From: Alphaproteobacteria bacterium | Lineage (GTDB): Bacteria; Pseudomonadota; Alphaproteobacteria; UBA6615 | Direction of reading: 5' to 3' | Length of the DNA: 64,000 nt | Assembly (NCBI GenBank): GCA_021774445.1 | Contig: JAJFJA010000033.1 | Span: forward strand, 1-64,000 | Shown: piece by piece, positions 53,260 to 61,799 of the stretch | Layout: every line of letters starts with the position of its first letter | Numbering within the stretch: position 1 is the first letter of the stretch | Program-made: the position numbers and the translations under genes | The notes under the pieces: generated by a model | The model's input: the letters and a program-made list of their open reading frames with translations, nothing else | What the model was told of the DNA's origin: nothing | Databases searched by the model: none

Positions 53260-54891
53260 TTACTTGGTGGTGTTGCGATAGAATACCAAGTCAGAGCTCG
53301 GGCCGTTTACGAAGCCCTGGACGTTCGCCCGTCGTGCCAGTTGTTCGTTCTGCTGGAACATGACGACGAAAGGCGACGAGTCTTGCAGACGCTTCTGCAG
53401 GTCGAGATAAATCTGCTCGCGCTCAGCGGTATCGAGCGCTGCCGCAGCTTTTTCGGTTAAGGCATTGATATCGTCGTCAGACCAGGCGTTGCGCCAGGCC
53501 AGCTTGCCGCCAAGTTGCGCCTCAAGCCGATTGTCCGGATTATGGGCGAAGGAATCGGCGTTGGAGTGGGGGTCAAGATAGTCCGGGCCCCAATAGGCGA
53601 CGATCAAGTCATGCTTACGGGCGCGGTATTTTGGCCAAAGGGTTTTGCCCTCGGACAGTACGATCTCAGACTTGATGCCGGCCTCTCCCAACCTCTGCTG
53701 GATGGATTGCGCGATCTCCTGGAACGGCGACTCGTTCAGAGTATCGATGTTGAGGGTGAAATCAGCCGGAATATCTATTTCTTGCAGCAGACTTTTGGCG
53801 CGGTCGACGTCAAGCGCGAACGGGGTGTCCTCAAGGGACGCCCAGAAGCCGGACGGCCAGAAGGATTGATGGACCTTGTACTGGTTCTTGAGGAACGAGC
53901 CAACCATGCCCTCATAGTCCACCAGGTAGCGCACAGCCTCCTGGAACTTCGGATTTCCAAGGACATCGTTCTCCGAGTTGATCGCCGTGTAGTAGACAAG
54001 GCTCTTGCCGGCGCTGTCGACTGCGATGTCTGCATTGCCTGCGAGGCCCGCCGCCTGATCAGGCGTGAGGTTGCGAGCCATATCCACGTCACCCTTTTCG
54101 AGCAGCAAACGCTGCGCGGCGGCTTCCGGGACGTGACGCATGACAACGCGCTTCATGGTCGGTGCGCCGCCCCGGAAGTCCGGATTGGCTTCCATGGTTA
54201 CGATCTCGTTGGATTTCCAGTTCTTCAGGATATAGGGGCCAGAACCGGCGCTGTTGCTCTGCAACCATTTGTGGCCGAGATCGCCATCCTCTTCATGACT
54301 CATCGCGAGTTGCTTGTCGACGACCGAGCCGACACCGGACGACAGGGCGCTGAGGGCGACGCTGGCCGACAAGTCGCTGAGGATCGAGAGCTTAACCGTG
54401 CTGTCGTCGACTGCCTGTACAGAGTCGTCGACATTATCGGCGTCCCAACCGAACTGGGTGAAGATGAAGGAGGGGGTCTTGTTCAGCTTGATAACGCGTT
54501 GCAGCGAAAAGGCGATATCCTCGGTGGTGACCGGGTTGCCGGAATGGAACTTCTGACCGGGGCGAAGCTGCAGCGTAATGGTCTTGCCATCCTCGCTGAT
54601 CTGATAGCTTTCCACGGCGCCGCCAACGAGCTTGGTGAGGTTGTCGGGCTCAAAGGTCATCACCCGGTCATAGACATTGGCGATAATCTCGATGCCGGTG
54701 AATTCAAAGACTTCGGCGGGATCGAGATTGATGATGTCGTTGATGTTCTTGGCCATCACCAACATGTCTTTCGGAGTCTCAGCGACTGCGGCGTTGCCGC
54801 CTATGGCGAGTGCCATAGCCATTCCGGCGGCCAATGCGCCGCGGCGCACCGGGCTCCGCCAAGAACGCGTTATCCCTGAATTTGTCGTCAT
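53260..54891 (-). CDS. Peptide ABC transporter periplasmic-binding protein (family 5)
   Basis: A 543-residue solute-binding protein (SBP_bac_5). The signal peptide ends at GGNAAVAE (about residue 37), with a long basic N-region. Typical segments are VMTFEPDNLTKLVGGAVESY, LRPGQKFHSGNPVTTEDIAFSL and DPHSNADSF. It binds peptides or similar compounds in the periplasm and delivers them to the permease pair. GGGAGAG precedes ATG 54891. First gene of the dppABCDF-like unit. Confidence 0.92.
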   Translation of the reverse strand: MTTNSGITRSWRSPVRRGALAAGMAMALAIGGNAAVAETPKDMLVMAKNINDIINLDPAEVFEFTGIEIIANVYDRVMTFEPDNLTKLVGGAVESYQISEDGKTITLQLRPGQKFHSGNPVTTEDIAFSLQRVIKLNKTPSFIFTQFGWDADNVDDSVQAVDDSTVKLSILSDLSASVALSALSSGVGSVVDKQLAMSHEEDGDLGHKWLQSNSAGSGPYILKNWKSNEIVTMEANPDFRGGAPTMKRVVMRHVPEAAAQRLLLEKGDVDMARNLTPDQAAGLAGNADIAVDSAGKSLVYYTAINSENDVLGNPKFQEAVRYLVDYEGMVGSFLKNQYKVHQSFWPSGFWASLEDTPFALDVDRAKSLLQEIDIPADFTLNIDTLNESPFQEIAQSIQQRLGEAGIKSEIVLSEGKTLWPKYRARKHDLIVAYWGPDYLDPHSNADSFAHNPDNRLEAQLGGKLAWRNAWSDDDINALTEKAAAALDTAEREQIYLDLQKRLQDSSPFVVMFQQNEQLARRANVQGFVNGPSSDLVFYRNTTK

Positions 54892-55090
54892 ATGTGCTCT
54901 CCCTAATGGATTCGCGGCTGATTCGAGCCGTGACCGGGCACTTCGAGTACCTCTTGAGGCGACCAAACCGCTTGGTGAGGCCACTATAGCGCGAAGGCTG
55001 GCAGTGCTGGCTAGGGAAAACGCAGGCAGTCAGGAGAGTGGGTGAGAACCCGAGCAGATCGCGTCTGGTCAGGTTCACACACGGCGATGG

Positions 55091-56395
55091 TTAGTCTGCC
55101 AGAAAGACCGGGTGCAAGCGGCCGTTGAGGGCGACGTTCACACGAAACTCCGGACTGCTGCGGACGAAGCCGCTGGCGATTTGGCCGTCGATCAGGCCGA
55201 GTGCAAGGTCGTGGCGTGCGACGGTGCGGCTGGCAGGATTCGACGCGATGTAGGTCGGCTCCACATGCTCCATGACCAACCAGCTCTCTGCGATGGCCAT
55301 CGAGACCGCGGCGGTCCATTCGGTGTCCGACGCGCACTCGCGGCCGACGATCACCCCGCGACCTCGGGTGTCGAGGGGGCGCTTGAGGACGTAACACGCC
55401 GGTGCCGCGCGGATCTGGGATATCTTGGAAGGCCCGAGCTGCGCGATGTTCCGCGACCAAGGGATGTGCGAGCGGACGGCCTCCAAGTCTGCGCGGTTGA
55501 ACAAGTCGGCAAATTTCGGATCCGAGAGGACAGCGAGGCAGAGCTTATTGTCACCAATCCAGCGACCCAGCAGCCCATTTTGAATGAAGAGATCGCCGGC
55601 CATAACCGCGTCGATAAAGCCGTTCAACTGGGCTCTCATGTGGGCGAATTCAGGAATGCTCAACTTCAGGTAGCCGTAGGGCGGTGGCGTGTCACTTTTC
55701 AGGTTGCGCGGATCGAGCTCGGTCGTGGCGACGCCATGGGCTCGGAAGGCGGCGCCAATCTCGTCGAGTTCGAGGCGGTAACCCCCTGCCTGGCAGAGAA
55801 TTGAAAGTTCCTCCGGCCGCTGGCCGGTTAGGGTCTCGGCGGCACGTAGATACCAGGTGCCGAACCAGTTCGGATCTTCGCTGGGTAATGCCGCGGCTTG
55901 GAAACTCGGCATATGCTCCCGCCAAAAGGCGGCTCCGATGCCGGAGTAGAGTAACAATCCGGGGCAGTTTGCGTTGGTTTCGAGCACCGAAAAGGCGCCG
56001 TTCTCATGGAGATAGAAATCAATGCGACATAGGCTCACGGCGTTTTGGACCCGACTTTGGTCGCGCAGCGCATCTGGGGCGATGGCAGCAGGCAAAGTGA
56101 TGGTCTCTTGGAGGCGCCGATCGGTAGGATAGTGCGATACGATACTGCCGATGAGGCGGTGATAGGCGTGACAGAAGCGCTGGAGCCGGGCCGCGGCTTG
56201 CCTGGTGATTTGCACTGGGGGCGCAAACGGCGTCGGTTTGATACCGGAGAAAGTATGCTGGTCTCCAAGCCTTGCGATTTCAGCTTGAATTGTGGGTTGC
56301 CGGCTGATCGCGCAGGCGTCAGCATAGAAATTCCAGTCGAAGCCAGGCCAGCGCGACTTTTCGGCTGCCTGTGTGGTGCCGTGAATGGGACCCAT
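55091..56395 (-). CDS. ATP-grasp-like protein, downstream copy of a tandem pair
   Basis: A 434-residue protein, not a family I can name with certainty. Features point to an ATP-grasp ligase: CRIDFYLHENGAF then LETNANCPG (123-146), with the E-x-N-x-N form of metal-binding residues, and YVLKRPLDTRGRGVIVG (335-351) with Lys338 and a glycine-rich loop. It is very similar to the product at 56542-57930. It lies directly upstream of the peptide transporter, which suggests peptide or amide chemistry. No signal peptide. Confidence 0.6.
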   Translation of the reverse strand: MGPIHGTTQAAEKSRWPGFDWNFYADACAISRQPTIQAEIARLGDQHTFSGIKPTPFAPPVQITRQAAARLQRFCHAYHRLIGSIVSHYPTDRRLQETITLPAAIAPDALRDQSRVQNAVSLCRIDFYLHENGAFSVLETNANCPGLLLYSGIGAAFWREHMPSFQAAALPSEDPNWFGTWYLRAAETLTGQRPEELSILCQAGGYRLELDEIGAAFRAHGVATTELDPRNLKSDTPPPYGYLKLSIPEFAHMRAQLNGFIDAVMAGDLFIQNGLLGRWIGDNKLCLAVLSDPKFADLFNRADLEAVRSHIPWSRNIAQLGPSKISQIRAAPACYVLKRPLDTRGRGVIVGRECASDTEWTAAVSMAIAESWLVMEHVEPTYIASNPASRTVARHDLALGLIDGQIASGFVRSSPEFRVNVALNGRLHPVFLAD

Positions 56396-56490
56396 GTTCC
56401 GTCCTGTTGAGGCGAAATAAGGGGCGATTTTAGCCTTGGACTGGCGCGCAAATCCGCTATGCGAACGGGGAAGAATCTGGGGTATTCAGC
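56396..56490 (-). repeat. Upstream element shared by both ATP-grasp genes
   Basis: Roughly 95 bp ahead of the 55091-56395 gene matches the ~95 bp ahead of the 56542-57930 gene (57931-58022) at most positions. Conserved blocks include GAGGCGAAATA and CCGTTCG near an inverted CCGTT...AACGG in the latter copy. A common promoter/operator is likely. Confidence 0.55.
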
Positions 56491-56541
56491 TCACTTGAGC
56501 GTGGTCGGGGTATGTCTACGGCAATAGTCTTGAGGCCGCCG

Positions 56542-57930
56542 TTAAACGAGGTGAGCAGCAGTTGGGGACGCGCCGACAGGTTTGGGGGTCGGCATCCGGC
56601 TGCTGTCGCGGTGGTTTCTGGTGGGCCGGTTACCGGCGATAAAAACCGGGTGCAGACGGCCGCTGAGGGCGACATTCATCCGATGCTCGGGGCTACTGCG
56701 GAGGAAACCGCTGGCGATCTTGCCGTCGATAAGCCCGAGCGCAAGGTCGTGACGGACGACAGCGTCGCTGGTCGGATCGGACGCTATGTAAGTCGGCTCG
56801 ACATGCCGCATGACCAGCCAGCCCTCAGCTATGGCGGTTGCAAGAGCGGCCATCCACTCGCTCTCCGACGCAATCTCGAGGCCGATGACGACGCCGCGCC
56901 CGCGCGTATCCAGGGGGCGTTTCAGGACGTAGTCGGCAGGCTGGTTGCGAATTTGTGTGATCGTGGCGGGATCCAGAAGAGCGGCGTTTCGCGACCAGGG
57001 GATGTGCGGCCGGACAGCGCCGATGTCCGCCGGGTTGAATAGGTCAGCAAAGGCGGGGTCGGAGAGTACGGCCAAGCAAAGCTTGTTGTCGCCGATCCAG
57101 CGGCCGCGGAGACCGTTCTGAACGAAGAGGTCGCCGGCAAGCACCGCGTCTACAAAGCCGTCGAGTTGATGGCGCATCTGGGTGAATTCAGGAATGCTAA
57201 GCTTGAGATAGCCGTAATTCGGTGGGGCATCCTTGGTAATGCAACGCGGATCGAATTCGGACGTTGCCACGCCATGGACCTGGAAAGCAGCGGCGATCTC
57301 GTCCAGTTCGGCGCGATAGCCACCCTCTTGGCCGAGGATAGCCAATCGCTCGGGGCGTTTTCCGGTTAACGTCTCCGCGGCCCGCAGATACCAAGAGCCG
57401 AACCAGCCGGGATCTTCGCTGGCCAGAGGGATGGCTGCGCAAGGCAACCGGTTGCGCCAGAATGCCGTGCCGATGCCGCCATAGAGCAACCCTCCTGGGC
57501 AATTGGCATTGGTCTCGAGGACGGAGAATTCACCATCGCCATGGAGGTAGAAATCGATACGGCACAGGCTGATCGTGTTGTGAACCTTGCTCTGGTCGCG
57601 CATGGCGTCGCGGGCGATCGCCGGCGGCAGGGTGATGGTCTCTTGCAACCGGCGATCAGTGGGATAGTGCGAGACGATTGTGCCGATCAGGCGGTGATAG
57701 GCGCGACAAAAGCGAGCGAGGCGTGATGCCGCGCTGGCGTTGATGCGGACGGGTGGCGCAAATGGCAGTGGCTTGACCCCGGATACGGCGTGGCGCTCGC
57801 CGAGACCGGCAAGCTCCGCGGAGATCTCGGGGCTCCGTGCGAGTGCGGAGGCCTGGCTGTAGAAATTCCAGTCAAAGCCGGGCCAGCGAGATTGTGCGGT
57901 CGCTTGGGTGGTGCTGTGAATCAGACCCAT
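56542..57930 (-). CDS. ATP-grasp-like protein, upstream copy of a tandem pair
   Basis: A 462-residue paralogue of the product at 55091-56395, similar over its whole length: CRIDFYLHGDGEF, LETNANCPGG and DYVLKRPLDTRGRGVVIG are shared. It has a ~28-residue C-terminal extension (NRPTRNHRDSSRMPTPKPVG). First gene of a long minus-strand run leading into the dpp-like operon. The upstream ~95 bp is also duplicated, pointing to a recent-to-moderate gene duplication with its promoter. Confidence 0.6.
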   Translation of the reverse strand: MGLIHSTTQATAQSRWPGFDWNFYSQASALARSPEISAELAGLGERHAVSGVKPLPFAPPVRINASAASRLARFCRAYHRLIGTIVSHYPTDRRLQETITLPPAIARDAMRDQSKVHNTISLCRIDFYLHGDGEFSVLETNANCPGGLLYGGIGTAFWRNRLPCAAIPLASEDPGWFGSWYLRAAETLTGKRPERLAILGQEGGYRAELDEIAAAFQVHGVATSEFDPRCITKDAPPNYGYLKLSIPEFTQMRHQLDGFVDAVLAGDLFVQNGLRGRWIGDNKLCLAVLSDPAFADLFNPADIGAVRPHIPWSRNAALLDPATITQIRNQPADYVLKRPLDTRGRGVVIGLEIASESEWMAALATAIAEGWLVMRHVEPTYIASDPTSDAVVRHDLALGLIDGKIASGFLRSSPEHRMNVALSGRLHPVFIAGNRPTRNHRDSSRMPTPKPVGASPTAAHLV

Positions 57931-58022
57931 GTGCCGTCCTGGAGAGGCGAAATACGGGTCGATTGTAGTGCTGTGCCGGTGGGCGATCCGTTATACGAAC
58001 GGCCAGTTTCCTGGGTTATTTG
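57931..58022 (-). repeat. Second copy of the shared upstream element
   Basis: Counterpart of 56396-56490. On the minus strand it contains CCGTT-CGTAT-AACGG, a perfect 5-bp inverted repeat that the other copy keeps at 4 of 5 positions. It may be an operator, or the TATAAC inside may be a -10. Confidence 0.5.
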
Positions 58023-58199
58023 ACGGGCGTTGGGGGCTTGGGAGTAGGCCTTTGGCAATAGAGCCGGCCGAAATCCGTTGCACGGCCTTGGTGGCAGAAT
58101 CGGGGTTAAGATATCGTCAACCCGCATCCACTAGGGTCTGTTCGGCGCAGCAGGGGCGGCGGCCGCGCGCATGTGGGGGTATTAATTGGTGACCGGCGA

Positions 58200-59495
58200 A
58201 TGACTCCTCAGGAGATAGTGCAATTCCTCGCCAGTCATGAAGACTGGCTTGGCAGCGTGCGCGGCGGCACACGGGCCGATCTTTCCTTACAAGATCTCCA
58301 AGGTTTTACACTTGACGGCTCGACCTTAAGACAAGCGAAGCTGGCAGGTACGAACCTCGAAGGCTGCTCGCTGATTGGCGCCGACCTCAGCGAAGCGGAT
58401 ATGTTCTCGGCACGGCTCGACAATGCCGACCTGCGCGACGCCAACTTGGAAGGGGCCGATCTGCGAGGCGCTTTCATGCGCGGCGTCAAGCTCGAGGGCG
58501 CCAATCTCACGAACGCGGATCTCCGGGGTGGGGCGATCCTTGGTGGTGGCGAGCGAGCCGAGGCGCATGATATGCGCGACGCGAAGATCGACGATGCCAA
58601 ACTGGACGGCGCCAATATGACGGGCGCGGACCTGACGGGTTCGACGATGGCGCGTACCCGGCTTTCGGGGGCGCAGCTCAAAGGCGCGTGCCTAACCGAT
58701 GTGGATCTGCGAAAGAGTCTGCTGAACGACGCGGATCTGAGCGGCACGGATCTGACGAACACCAACCTATCCGGGGCCAACCTAAAAGGGGCGGACCTAT
58801 CCGGGGCAAAACTGGCTGGCACAAACCTTAAGAATGCGAATTTGCAGGGCGCTATCTTGGTCAATGTAGACCTGGACGGCGCCGATATAAGCGGCGCGAA
58901 TATTGCCCGCTCATCGGAGGATTTTCCGCCCGATATTCAGGAGATCCTGCACAAGCATTTCGATTGGATCGACGGCAATGGCGCGTCGGGCAAACGGGCC
59001 GAATTGGCGGGAATGAACCTGGAGTTCATCGAGTTGGTGGGCGTCAATCTCAGCGGTGCGACGCTGCAAGGCAGCCGCCTGAAAGGGGCGAATATGTCGG
59101 GCAGCTTGTTCGTCATGTCCGATTTGGGAGAGGCGGACCTCGAAGGCGCCAACTTGTCGGAGGCGGAGTTGGAGGGCGTCAGTTTGCGGCGCGCCAATCT
59201 CTGCCAGGCGAATCTCGTCAACGCGAAATTGGTGGCTGTGGACCTCAAGGATGCCAACGGCGAGCCCACCGGCCGACTATGGCCGGCTAATCTTTCCGAA
59301 GCGAAGCTGGTCGGTGCGGATCTGAGCGGCGCGGATCTGAGCCACGCCAATCTGCGCGGGGCCGATCTCAGCAAGGCCAACCTCTCCGGTGCCAATCTTG
59401 AAGACGCCAACCTCGAAGACACCAAGCTCGATGGCGCCAATCTCGAGGGGACGCGGATGTCGCCGGATGTGCAGACGAAAAAACGCTCGGCCTAG
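58200..59495 (+). CDS. Pentapeptide-repeat protein
   Basis: A 431-residue protein with two blocks of A(D/N)LXX repeats (about 30-240 and 290-425) that fold as a right-handed quadrilateral beta-helix. They are separated by a ~45-residue insert containing FPPDIQEILHKHFDWIDG. The N-terminal ~25 residues are helical (TPQEIVQFLASHEDWLGSV). Function unknown; some relatives mimic DNA or bind gyrase, others are structural. ATG 58200 is preferred over the GTG at 58173. Confidence 0.85.
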   Translation: MTPQEIVQFLASHEDWLGSVRGGTRADLSLQDLQGFTLDGSTLRQAKLAGTNLEGCSLIGADLSEADMFSARLDNADLRDANLEGADLRGAFMRGVKLEGANLTNADLRGGAILGGGERAEAHDMRDAKIDDAKLDGANMTGADLTGSTMARTRLSGAQLKGACLTDVDLRKSLLNDADLSGTDLTNTNLSGANLKGADLSGAKLAGTNLKNANLQGAILVNVDLDGADISGANIARSSEDFPPDIQEILHKHFDWIDGNGASGKRAELAGMNLEFIELVGVNLSGATLQGSRLKGANMSGSLFVMSDLGEADLEGANLSEAELEGVSLRRANLCQANLVNAKLVAVDLKDANGEPTGRLWPANLSEAKLVGADLSGADLSHANLRGADLSKANLSGANLEDANLEDTKLDGANLEGTRMSPDVQTKKRSA

Positions 59496-59582
59496 TCGGG
59501 TTGCTCGCTCTTGCTCTCGGCGCTGTTCTGACTAAGTTAGCGGCGGTGGTAGTCTTCGCAAAACAATCGGGCCCTTCCGTAA

Positions 59583-60608
59583 ATGTCTGACAATGTGCAC
59601 CGGACGGATGTGTGTATCGTCGGTGCCGGCCCGGTAGGCCTCTTTGCTGTCTTCGAATGTGGCATGCTGCGTATGCGGTGCCAGGTTGTGGATGCTCTGG
59701 ATGTGGTGGGCGGCCAGTGTGCTGCGCTGTACCCGGAGAAGCCGATTTACGACATTCCGGGCTATCCCCGAATCGATGCGGCGGCACTGATCGACCGCTT
59801 GGATGAGCAGGCCCGACCGTTCGAGCCGGTCTATCATCTCGGGCAGCAGGTCACCGCGGTGCGGCAAGGCGATCACGGGCGTTGGTCGGTCGAAACTTCC
59901 AAAGGGACGAGGATCGACTGCGCGGCCGTCCTCGTGGCCGCGGGTTGCGGCGCCTTCGGACCCAATCGACCGCCGTTGGACGACATCGAGTCGTTCGAGG
60001 CGACCGGCGCCGTGCGGTATCTGGTAACCCGGCGCCAGGAGTTGCGGGGCCGGCGGGTGGTGATCGCCGGCGGTGGTGATAGTGCGGTGGATTGGGCGCT
60101 TAGTCTCGCCGACATCGCAGCCTCGGTTCAGCTTATCCATCGCCGAGACAAGTTCCGTGCGGCACCGGAAAGCGTGGCGCGGTTGCGGCAGTTGGCTGCC
60201 GACGGTCGGCTGGAGTTGGTGGTGCCCTACCAGCTTTCGGGTCTGCTCGGCCGGGAAGGGCACCTTGAGGCGGTTGTCGCAGAGTCGCTCGACGGGGTGG
60301 CGCGGCGCTTGGACGCCGATGTCTTGTTGGCGTTCTATGGTCTGGCGATGGATTTGGGGCCGATCGAGAAATGGGGCCTGGCGTTGGAGCGTAACCATGT
60401 CGTGGTCGATCCGGCGACCTGCGAGACCAGTACGCGCGGGGTATTCGCCATCGGCGATATCGCGCATTATCCCGGCAAGCTGAAGCTTATTCTGTCCGGG
60501 TTCTCCGAGGCGGCGATGGCGGCCCATGCCATGTTCGGCGTGGTCTTTCCAGGAGAGGCGCTGCATTTCGAATATTCGACGATGGCGGGGGTACCGGTCG
60601 CCGGTTAA
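59583..60608 (+). CDS. Ferredoxin-NADP+ reductase-type flavoprotein (TrxR-like)
   Basis: A 341-residue FAD/NAD(P)H oxidoreductase. The FAD motif is CIVGAGPVGLFAVFECG at the N-terminus, the second dinucleotide motif VVIAGGGDSAVDWAL at ~155-170, and GVFAIGDIAHYPGKLKLI near the end. There is no CxxC redox pair, which fits the Bacillus YumC/FNR type and not thioredoxin reductase. The likely partner is a ferredoxin or flavodoxin. An MBL-fold gene follows by ~40 bp. Confidence 0.88.
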   Translation: MSDNVHRTDVCIVGAGPVGLFAVFECGMLRMRCQVVDALDVVGGQCAALYPEKPIYDIPGYPRIDAAALIDRLDEQARPFEPVYHLGQQVTAVRQGDHGRWSVETSKGTRIDCAAVLVAAGCGAFGPNRPPLDDIESFEATGAVRYLVTRRQELRGRRVVIAGGGDSAVDWALSLADIAASVQLIHRRDKFRAAPESVARLRQLAADGRLELVVPYQLSGLLGREGHLEAVVAESLDGVARRLDADVLLAFYGLAMDLGPIEKWGLALERNHVVVDPATCETSTRGVFAIGDIAHYPGKLKLILSGFSEAAMAAHAMFGVVFPGEALHFEYSTMAGVPVAG

Positions 60609-60649
60609 AAACGGCGGCGGCATAACAATAAATAAGGGGGGCGCGTTAG

Positions 60650-61600
60650 ATGGCCAAGGCGTTTGCGAGTGCAGGAGACCTCAGTAGGAAAAAGATCAGC
60701 TTCGATAAGTTAGCTGACGGCGTTTATGCCTATACGGCAGAAGGCGATCCGAATACCGGGGTCATCGTAGGCGATGACGGCGTCATGGTGGTCGACACAC
60801 AAGCGACACCGGCCATGGCCAAGGATGTCCTGAAACACATCCGCAAAGTTACAAAGAAGCCGGTAAAGTATGTGGTGCTGTCGCATTATCACGCGGTGCG
60901 CGTGCTCGGTGCCTCGGCTTACAAAGCCGACTATGTGATTGCCAGCCAGCCGACACTGGAGCTCATCAAAGAGCGGGGGGCGCAGGACTACAAATCCGAG
61001 GTCGAGCGTTTCCCGCGGTTGTTTCAAGATGTCGGCTCGATACCTGATTTGACCTGGCCGAACATGGTGCTCGATGACAGCTTGACGATCTGGATGGGGG
61101 ATCGGGAGGTGCGGATCATGCATCTCGGGCGAGGCCATACGAAGGGCGACACCGTCGTGTGGTTGCCGAAAGAAAAAGTTCTGTTTGCCGGTGATTTGGT
61201 GGAGATGGGGGCGACGCCTTATTGCGGCGATGCCTATTTGGGCGACTGGCCGGATACTCTGGATAAGCTGCGGGCATTGCAGCCGAAGAAACTGGTTCCG
61301 GGCCGTGGAGCGGCGCTGAAGTCCGCGCCAAAATCAATGGCCGCAATCGATTCGACCGCCGGATTCGTGACCGACATGATGCGGAGCGTCAAACGCGGCG
61401 TTGGTAAAAAGCAAGAACTGAAACAAGTCTTTTCCAGCACACATAAGTCTCTCAGCAAGAAATATGGTGACTGGGTTATTTTCGAGCATTGCCTGCCGTT
61501 TAATGTGTCACGGGCCTATGATGAAGCCAGTGGTATTGCCGATCCCCGCATCTGGACGGCGGCGCGGGATAAGCGCATGTGGAAGGATCTGCAGAGCTAG
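60650..61600 (+). CDS. MBL-fold hydrolase with degenerate metal site
   Basis: A 316-residue metallo-beta-lactamase-fold protein. The usual HxHxDH is replaced by SHYHAVRVLGAS, keeping two His but not the Asp-His pair. The other metal-type residues remain (GRGHTKGDTV, FAGDLVE). Long alpha-helical C-terminal region. This HYHAVR subgroup is common near alcohol/aldehyde and electron-transfer genes, though its role is unsettled. No signal peptide. Confidence 0.82.
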   Translation: MAKAFASAGDLSRKKISFDKLADGVYAYTAEGDPNTGVIVGDDGVMVVDTQATPAMAKDVLKHIRKVTKKPVKYVVLSHYHAVRVLGASAYKADYVIASQPTLELIKERGAQDYKSEVERFPRLFQDVGSIPDLTWPNMVLDDSLTIWMGDREVRIMHLGRGHTKGDTVVWLPKEKVLFAGDLVEMGATPYCGDAYLGDWPDTLDKLRALQPKKLVPGRGAALKSAPKSMAAIDSTAGFVTDMMRSVKRGVGKKQELKQVFSSTHKSLSKKYGDWVIFEHCLPFNVSRAYDEASGIADPRIWTAARDKRMWKDLQS

Positions 61601-61712
61601 GGTGTGTTCTGAAGATGTGACGGCCCTGAGCAACGACCTTCCATAGCCGCGACCCTCGTGGCTAGCAGACGGGCGTCCGGCATTTCCAATTCTCTAAAAA
61701 ATGGCTTCCAGT

Positions 61713-61726
61713 TTGACCTGGATCAA
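61713..61726 (+). promoter_or_regulatory. FNR/FixK-type box upstream of the beta-propeller gene
   Basis: TTGAC-CTGG-ATCAA, one mismatch from TTGAT-N4-ATCAA. Centre 80 nt upstream of ATG 61800. A start 41 nt downstream would be near 61761, with TAGGCT (61749-61754) as a possible -10. Suggests activation under low oxygen. Confidence 0.65.
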
Positions 61727-61742
61727 GGCGGCAACGGTGGAC

Positions 61743-61795
61743 ACCTCCTAGGCTCGCTGACAACGCGGTATGGACCGCGTTATCAATTAGGAGGT
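61743..61795 (+). promoter_or_regulatory. Leader with hairpin and possible Shine-Dalgarno-sequestering pairing
   Basis: TAGGAGGT (61788-61795) holds the strong ribosome site of the gene at 61800 and is exactly complementary to ACCTCCTA (61743-61750). Between them lies a perfect 8-bp hairpin AACGCGGT-ATGG-ACCGCGTT (61762-61781). If transcription starts upstream of 61743 the pair could close the ribosome site; if at ~61761 only the inner hairpin is in the mRNA, near its 5' end. Confidence 0.5.
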
Positions 61796-61799
61796 AACA

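Noticed and set aside
58300..59460. Short repeated DNA segments as a CRISPR or tandem-repeat array
   Set aside because: The periodicity is the coding signature of pentapeptide repeats; there are no identical repeats with unique spacers. No CRISPR array was seen anywhere in the window.
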